Positions 36,101 through 44,900 of a stretch of 64,000 bases of DNA are shown one piece after another (position 1 is the stretch's first letter; each line of letters begins with the position of its first letter). Origin of the DNA: Magnolia sinica (lineage: Eukaryota; Streptophyta; Magnoliopsida; Magnoliales; Magnoliaceae); the NCBI RefSeq assembly GCF_029962835.1, contig NC_080588.1:62086001-62150000 (forward strand). Direction: 5' to 3'. The translations under genes were made by a program, and so were the position numbers. The notes beneath the pieces were generated by a model. It searched no databases. It was not told where the DNA came from and saw nothing but the letters and a program-made list of their open reading frames with translations.

Positions 36101-38899
36101 TTATGATGCAATTTTCTACCCACAACCATTTATCGACGAAAATGGGTAGTACTTCCTTGCGCTCATTCTTTAAATCGAAGGAGTACAAAATGTTAAAGAC
36201 TTTTGCCCCCATTAGTTTGATTAGTGCTCCCTATAAGATCATATCTAAAATCCTTGCTGAAAGACTCAGAACTGTTATTTCTAAAGTTGTATCCTCTTTC
36301 CAATTTGCTTTTGTAGAAAATAGACAGATTATGGATTGTGTGTTGATAGTGTTTGGATTCTTGCAGCATGGATAACAAGTCGGGAATTATTTGTAAATTA
36401 GACCTTGACAAAGCCTCTGATAATGTTGATTGGTCTTTCCTTGATTACCTCCTCAAAAGAATGGGATTTGGATCCAATTGGAGAGCTTGGATTAGAGTTT
36501 GCACTTGTTCTCCCAAATACTTTGTCCTAATCAACGGGTCCCCTTTCGGATACTTCAAAGCTTCTAGAGGCCTCCGACAGGGCGACCCTCTCTCCCTTTT
36601 CCTCTTTGCCATAGTTTTAAAAGCTCTTTGTAGCATGCTTAGTAGGGGTCGAGAGATGAGCCTGTATAGGGGCTTTTCCATTAGAAACTTCCTCTATGTT
36701 ATTTCTCATCTTCAGTTTGCCGACAATACTTTGCAAGGCAGATGAAACCATGATTACTTTCTTGAGCATGACCATTTGTTGGTTCCAAGTTGTTTCTGGC
36801 TTGAAGGTAAACCTCTCCAAATTTGAGCTTTTTGGTATTAACCGTAACCCGGAGGTTTTGTCAAGGTCTTGCTAACCTGTTTGGATGTAAAGCAGGTCAC
36901 CTCCCTGCTATTTACTTGGGGCTTCCTCCTTGTGTTGGAAAACCTCCCATAGCTTTTTGGGAGAAAATTGTTGAAAGGATGGAAAGAAAGTTGTCAACGT
37001 GGAAATGTAATGTCCTTTCCCTGGGGGGAAGACTCAACTTGATAAAGGCCTCTCTCCAACCTCCCCATATACTATCTGTCTTTATTTCACTGACCTAAAT
37101 CCATCCTTGGGAGAGTTGATTACCTGCGTCGGAACTTTTTGTGGCAAGGAAACAATCACTCTAGAAAATTTCATCTCCTCAATAGGAAGGAAGTTTGTAC
37201 CCCATATGATGGAGGAGCGGATATTAGAAAATTAGAGTTGGTTAATAAGGCTCTCCTAGGGAAATGTATTTGGCGGTTTGGAACAGAATTAGAAAGTCTA
37301 TGGTGTCGAATTGTGGCTGCCAAGTATGGTACCTATCCTCAAGAATGGAGAACCAAGGACTCCTCCCTTTACAAAGCCTCCTTCATTTGGAAAAATATAG
37401 CTAAGTTGGGACCCATTGTGTTTGATAGGATATCTTTTATTTTGGGGAATGACCGAAGAATCAAATTCTAGCTTGACGATTGGTGTGGCTCTCCCACTCT
37501 AGCAGAAGGATTTCCTTCTGTGTTTTTGATTGCCACAAATCCTTATACCTCTATTGAGAATTGTTTTTTTTTTTTTTTTTCCTAATGAAGATGGTGGAAT
37601 GTGGCTCCCCCAACTTAGAAGAAATCTTTTAGACAACAAATTAGAAGAGTTTATTGCTCTTTTATCCCGTTTGTAGGAGATCTCTCCCAAGCCTCAGGCG
37701 GAAAATGCCTTATACTAGACTTTGTCTTCCTCTGGGATCTTCTTCGTCAAATCATTCTACCGATTCCTAGCTTCTCCTCAAGAACAGATTTGTTGCAGCC
37801 ATACGGGAGTTATCTAGAAGTATGTTGTCCCGCCTAAAGTTTTAACCTTCGGATGGCTTCTAAGAAGGAATCGAGTCCCAACAGTCAACAATCTGTAGAA
37901 AAAAGGAATGATCCTTCCTAATGTGTGCCTTCTATGCCTTAAAAACGAGGAAAGTGTGACCATCTTTTCATCCACTACCCTTTTTCTACTGATGTTTGGT
38001 GAGAAGTACTCAGACTCGCCGGAATTTCCCAGGTTATGCCTGGCTCAGTCGATTCTCTCTTCCCTATGTAGCACGAAGACTCGAGAGGGGTTGTTGGAAA
38101 AAGGAAATGGAGATCCCTTCTTCTCGTGGTTGTTGCTCTCTGTGGGCGGAACGTAATAACTATTGCTTCAGGAATAGAAGTGTTTCTTCGGCGGGAATCT
38201 TCTCCAAAGTCCTTGTTCTCTTTAGGGATTGGGCTCCCTAGAGCTTTTCGGGGTCCCTGCGCCAGACGTGGGTCTGGTTCTCTGTATTTTATTTTTCTTC
38301 CTTCTAGCTTCTACCTAGGTTTCTCTGTTTTTTCTTTGATTCTTTTTCTCTTTTTCTGTGTATAGTTCTTGGGTTTTTTTTTTTTTTTGGGTCTTTCCCT
38401 CTCCCTTGTAGTCCCTTTTTCCCTTTTAATAAATTCTCATCTTTCAAAAAAAAAACTTGGCTTTTAGCTTGATCAAGTAGGTGTTGTGTGGTTGGAAAAC
38501 CATCACAGTGGCAGTTTCTATAGCATGCAAGTGCCTTCGGGCATTTATAATGTTATTTAAATTGGTGAGTGGAAGTTTCTCCACCAAACTGATTCGTTGA
38601 TACACCCGTATCATGCCTTAGTCTTTGCTCAATCGCTTTCTTCCTAAGTTTTATGGTATGTCTCATAAGTTTAATCACACAATAGTTAGTGCAACTCTAA
38701 ATGACCCCTTTATTCTTATCAATAGGTACAACAGTTCATTTGTCTGACATTTTCTTTGATCTTACAATCTTGTTGAACAACTTTGTCAACCAAAATAACC
38801 CAATCCCATACACTTCCAAGCTTCTATTGGTATACCCTCTAATATGAGGGCCTTTCCTGTTTTCATCTTTCTAAAAGCTTCTTTTTTTTTTTTTTTTTT

Positions 38900-38942
<43 letters not shown>

Positions 38943-41900
38943 CGCAATTTCATTAAAGGAGCGAAAAGAAAACTACAGGAGAAAAACAAGAACAGAAAAA
39001 AAAAAAAGGGAAAAACTAAAAAAAGGCTACGCTGAGCTGGCGAAACCATTACACAACAAGGAAAATAAAGTCCGCTTCCCTTAAGGAGGTGTCATATGTG
39101 GCCCATTCGAACACCAAGTTGAGAGCTTTGAAGGCCACTTTGTCCACGGAGGAGGAAGAGCTACGGAAACATCTATCATTTCTTTCCAGCCACACTAACC
39201 ACCACATGGCAAGAGTGTGGCCATTCTCCAAATTTGAGTTTTTGGCTTCCCTAAACTGACACCATGCCAGGCTTAAAGCAGCAAATCTACTGATCCAGGG
39301 ATGCACCAATGGATGTTGAATCTTCTGGTGAAATCTGTCCAAATGGAATTTAAAAAAAAGGGCGGTGGAGAAGGAGATGGTCGACTAATTCCGCTTCCTT
39401 CATGCAGTAGAGATAGATGTTGGGCAGCACCATCCCTCTTTTCCTCAGGTTGTCTATGGTCAGAATTCTCTTGTTGGCAACCAGCCAAGCAAACACTCAA
39501 ATTTATTTATTTTTATTATTATTATTTTTATTATTTTGGGGGGGGGGGGACTGAATAGGACCAAACGTGGTGAGGGGGGGCAGTGAGCGGAGTCTGTAGG
39601 GGGGCGAGGGCATTGTAGAAGGATTTAACTGTGAATCTTGAGGACTTGTCCGATTTCGAGATAATTTTATCCTCGGTGCTGGGGTTAGGATTGGCCCTGT
39701 AGACGCATTCTAGCAAATTGGCACAATCGGGGATCTCCCAATCTTCGAGATGTCTCCCACAGCAGATGTCCCAAGCCAGCTTCCCATCTATGAAGGAGAA
39801 GCAGTCAACCACCACGATGTCTATGTTGGGGGCCAATCTGAAAATAGAGGGGAACATGTCTTTGAGGGAGCTGTCACCTACCCAAATATCCTTCCAGAAT
39901 CTTATCCCATTGCCCTTTCCAAGCTCAAAAACGACCTCTCTGAGAACCTCTTTTTGATGGCGAATGATGTTCTTCCAAATAATCGAAGCCTTGTACTTAG
40001 ACAATGGATTCGTCCACCAGCCCCCATGCAATCTACCATATTTGCACTTGATTATTGAACTCCACAGACTACCGTCTTCCGATCCTAACCTCCAAATCCA
40101 TTTCCCGAGCATGGCCCTGTTCATGCGACTGAGCTCTTTGATGCCTGCTCCACCCTCTTGATAATGCTTGTATACTTTCTTCCAATTCATGAGATGAAAT
40201 CTCTTGGAATTCTCTTTGTCGTGCTATAGGAAATCACGTCTCAGCTTGTCAATGGCTGATAGAACTGAGGTAGGGCATTTGAATAGAGACATGAAATAAA
40301 CCGGCAGATTTGACAGGGCGGATTTGATAAGAGTCAGGCGACCACCGAGCGATAGAAAGCGGCATTGCCACTTGGCCAGACATTTTTCGAATCTGAGGAT
40401 TACCTTATTCCAGGCCGATTTAGGAGGCGCACCTAGCCCTAGCGGTAGCCCCACATATGTTGTCGGGAAGTAGTCTGCGCAGCACCCGAACCAGGCAGCA
40501 AAGGCCTAGATTTCTTCAGCGGCCAGGTTCACCCCGAATATCTTGGACTTAGCCATGTTAATTCTCAGGCCCGAGACCACCTCGAAGCAACGGATGGTCG
40601 TGCGGAGGTTGTCCATTTTGCTAGGAGCGGCCTCAGAGAAGATGAGGATGTCATCCGCAAACTAAACATGCGAGATCTGATCGAGCTTTCCTTCAACGCT
40701 GATGCCAGAGAGGATACCTTCTGCCTGCCCTTTGTGAAGCATCCTAGACAGCGCCTCGGCAACAATGAGAAAAAGAAACGGGGAGAGAGGATCCCCTTGC
40801 CTGATACCCCTATGACTCTTGAAAAATCCTTTCGGCGAGCCATTGATAAGGATAGAGAAGAAGGGAGATCGAACGCACTCATCGATACATCTACACCACC
40901 TGTCGCCGAAGCCCATCTGCTTTAGCATGTACAGAAGGAACTCCCAATCGACCTGATCATACGTTTTCTCGATATCCAAACTGCAAAATATGCTTTTCGA
41001 GCCAGATCGAGAAGAGTAGTGGAGGCACTCATTGCCTATCAGAGCACAATCAGTGATCTATTTGCCCGGGACGAGTGCGCATTGATTTGGAGAGATCACT
41101 GATCCGATCGCTTTCTTTAGGCAGGACGCGAGAACCTTCGCCAGGATTTTGTAAGGGCATCCAATCAGACTGATAGGGCGGAAATCGCTGAAGGAAGCAG
41201 CACCCGCTACCTTGGGAATAAGAGCAATGAACGAGGACCCAATATCTTTGGACAACCTGCTTCTCTCATAGAATTCAACCAAGAATTTCAAAACGTCTAT
41301 TTTAATGGTCTCCTAGAAATGTTGAAAAAAGCGAATTGGGAAGCCACCGGGACCGGGCGCCTTGTCCCCTTGGAGCGAGTTGATAGCAGCTTTGACTTCT
41401 TCTTCGGAGAACGGCAATTCCAGAGAACTCGCCTCAGAAGGGGATAACATGCTCACTTGAAGGTTGTTGAGACGAAGTCTGGCCCACAATCCCCCATTTA
41501 ACAGAGCACTGAAATATGAAACAGCCACTGATTCGATCACAGTTGGTCTTCCGTGCGGAATCCACCGATGATGATACTGGTAATTTTGTTAGCGTTGGCG
41601 TGGAAACAAGCTAAGCTATGGAGAAATTTCGAGTTTTTGTCGCCTTCTTTGATCCATTTCGCACGAGACTTCTGCCTCCAGGAAATTTCATTTTCACGAA
41701 CTCTAGCTGATAGGCTCTAAATGAGTTGAATTCTTCTAGCAAGGCATTCCCGAGACATCGGGATCTCTTCGGCATTTAAATTGATCTCCTGAATTTTAGA
41801 TAGAATTGCTTCAGCTTCACCTTCTCTGGCGTTCCATACAGCAGTCTTCCACTGCCTTAGATTAATTTGAGAGCCCTGAGTTTTGAGCTGAGCGAATGGC

Positions 41901-44900
41901 TAGCAAATCCTTTATCCTGGAAGCCTTTCCGCCAGTCGGAAACCGTGGAGTGAAAGCCCGAGATTTCAAGCCAGGAGATATCAAACTTGAACAGTTGGGG
42001 CCCCAGTTGAGTTCCTCTCCAGAGAGGAGAATTGGCCAATGGTCGGAAGTAGTTCGCGAGAGAACGCTCTAAGAGGAATGAGGGAAAAGATCCATCCACT
42101 CGGGTGTGAGTAAGAACCGATCCAGTCTTGATCGAGAAGGATTGAGCTGACCACTGGTCCAAGTAAACCTAGCCCCGAGCAAGGGAAGGTCCATCAAATT
42201 GTTGTCGTCGATCCACCCAGAAAAAGCTTTCTTCGCTAGGGACACTCTAGATCCAGGGGATTTTTTGTCTGCAAATCTAATCGTGTTGAAATCTCCAGCA
42301 AAGCAACAGGGGCCTAAGAATCCCTGTCTTGCAGCCGACAGCTTGTCCCAAAAATTACTTCTATCCGCTTCTGCCGTGAGTCCATAAACGGAACAGACGA
42401 GGATGGAGGATCCTGAAGAAGTCTTTCAGGACCACAGATAATGAATATCTCCCTGACCAGCTTTGCTGGAAATCCCACCGTGCTGTACTCCAAGCAATCA
42501 GGATGCCCCCAAATGAACCAACTGCATCTAAAGAGACCCATTTTGCATTCTTCTCCTTCCAAATGGATCACATCAGACGATCGTCGAAAGACTGCACCTT
42601 AGTCTCCTGTAGGCAAATGATTTGAGGATTGCATCTCCCGCAGCAATCCTTTATGAGATGCCTCTTTTGCTTCAACCCGACGCCCCTAACATTCCATGAA
42701 AGGATCTTCAAGGGACCACTGACCTGCCCCGGGTAGCTTGACGCCCTGCTTCAAGAATCATCGAAGCTAAGGAACCCGAGAACAATTCAAGCCTCTGGAG
42801 TTCTCTGGAGCTGCATGATTTTGAACGCCGCTTTCTCGGGGGTCTGGAAGGCAAGATGGGTCTGCCCCGAGACTCCACGCAATGAAATAAAGCGATGAAA
42901 TCCTCCGGGTAGTCGCCAAAAGATAAGCCTAACGACCTACCCACGCAACCCATCGCGTCCCTGATCCATTTCTTCTTGTGAATAGATTCAACTAGCTCAA
43001 CCCTGCTTGCTTTGTCTAGCATCTTCGAGTCCGTTGCTTCTCCTAGGGCTCCTGAAGATCCGTCTCTAATCTGGAGGGGTTCTGCCACAATTACTTCCAC
43101 CCCCAGGTTGTCTTGAAAAAGAGTAAGGAGGTTATGGTCCAATCATTCTGAATTGACAGAGGGGTGGGGCGATGATTGGGTTGGGGATAGGGACTGGGTT
43201 TCCAAGAAGGCTTCGCCTGCCGAGCTCCCTTCAGGATCAAAAGGAACCAGAAGGTTGTCCATCTGAGGAGGGGACTGGTGTTGGGTGTAGGTATAAATGG
43301 TCGGACGAGTGGGTAGAAAAGGTAAGCAACTCTGATGGAAAGGGTGTGGGACGATGTTCAGGTCAAGAGGATGAATGGGAGAGGTTTCAGGTTGAATACG
43401 AATCGACCATTGCTGAGCTGGGAGGTCAAGGCACGTATGGGTGTGGCACGAGCTCTCTCTGAACTTTGGTGCAGGGCCCTCCTTCGGATGGGAATGGAGA
43501 TTCAACGCCTCTCCTGCCATTAGATTAGGGTCGGTTGATGGCCCAGTAGGATCGGTAGTAAGAGGGGCAGCGATAACGCCATCTGTTGCCTGAACGAACG
43601 ACTGATCAGGTTCGAAAACCGGCTCGGGAGCGAGCCATGTGCTAACCTAGTCCGAGCGCCTTGAGAGCCCGACGTGTGGCTGACATGGATGGGCGGGAAC
43701 CGAGGCGGCAGGCCACTTGGGAACGGAGAGGTGACGTGTCAACCTCTCCGCGTGCCAGCACTCATGGGGTGCAGCTCGAGAAGACACTGCAGCGAATGGA
43801 AAATCTCCACGTGGCCTACTCGTCGCCACTAGATACATAGAGCACTCGGGATTGGGGACGCCGTCTGCTGCATCTGGGACACGTGTTGAGAGGCCAATAG
43901 AAGACTCGAGATTCAAACCTCGACAGACGATGGATTGGGCACGAGTCACCCAGGGAAGGGATAACATGGCGTGCGGAGTAAGAGAGTCTGCCTAGGGGTG
44001 GGGGGATACGTTCCATGGTCCGCGGGAGTGCTGAGTCCGTGCACCATCTTCCAACGACGGATCTGGATTTGTCATTGCTGGAGTTTCACGCGATCGCCAT
44101 AGCTCGCCCCATCTCGGAGCTCCGTTGTCAGGGGCTTCCATGTGTAAAGGCAGTGGGATGATGCTGCTGTCTGCAAGCACCAAAATCTAATGGGGGATCA
44201 CCTTCGATTTTTGTTTTCTGATTTTTATCCTCAAAACGGGCATCTCTTCTCCGCTACTGGTCTTTGGGTCGATTTCTATAAAGAAGCCACTGAAATGAAG
44301 AACTCTTCCGACCAGAGCTCGAGAGGGATTCCCCATACTAGAACCCAAACTTCTTCCGTCCCGAACAGGGAGAACTCGTCCCAGCACAAAGCTAAGGAGA
44401 TTGGTCCATCCTTGAAAACCGCCTCGGCAATGATCAGAATGTCGAGGTTCACTCCTTGTTTACCTTTAATCCATAGCTCGTTGGAACCTATGGGTTTGAT
44501 AGATTACATATCGGGTTGGATTCTGCTGCACTCGTCGATCCAACGTTTGGCCTGGGGAATGGTTGTTCCTTCTTTGGTAATCAAAACGATAGAGTCTTTT
44601 AGCTCGTTCTTCGATTTGAGCAACGTTTCTTGGTCAATGGATATCGTGAATGACGCGTCCGGAGAGGTGGATGTTTTGGGTCCGACTGGTTGCTCTTTTT
44701 TGGGCCGTTCCTTCTTCTTTCTAACTCTGCTCTGCTTTGCCAGGACTTGTGGGAGGAGGGGAGCATCTCTGAATGAGCGGGCCTCTGACCACGTGGGAAG
44801 ATCTGCATCTGTACCAGGGGGAAGAGGAGGTTTTCTGCTGCTTCTCCAGCTGGTACGTTGTCGTGGTTGATTTGGGATGGACGAAATATCGATCTGGGCC

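Noticed and set aside
44190-44870. 226-codon plus frame
   Set aside because: It is antisense to ORF1 of LINE no. 2, which has recognisable protein blocks on the minus strand.
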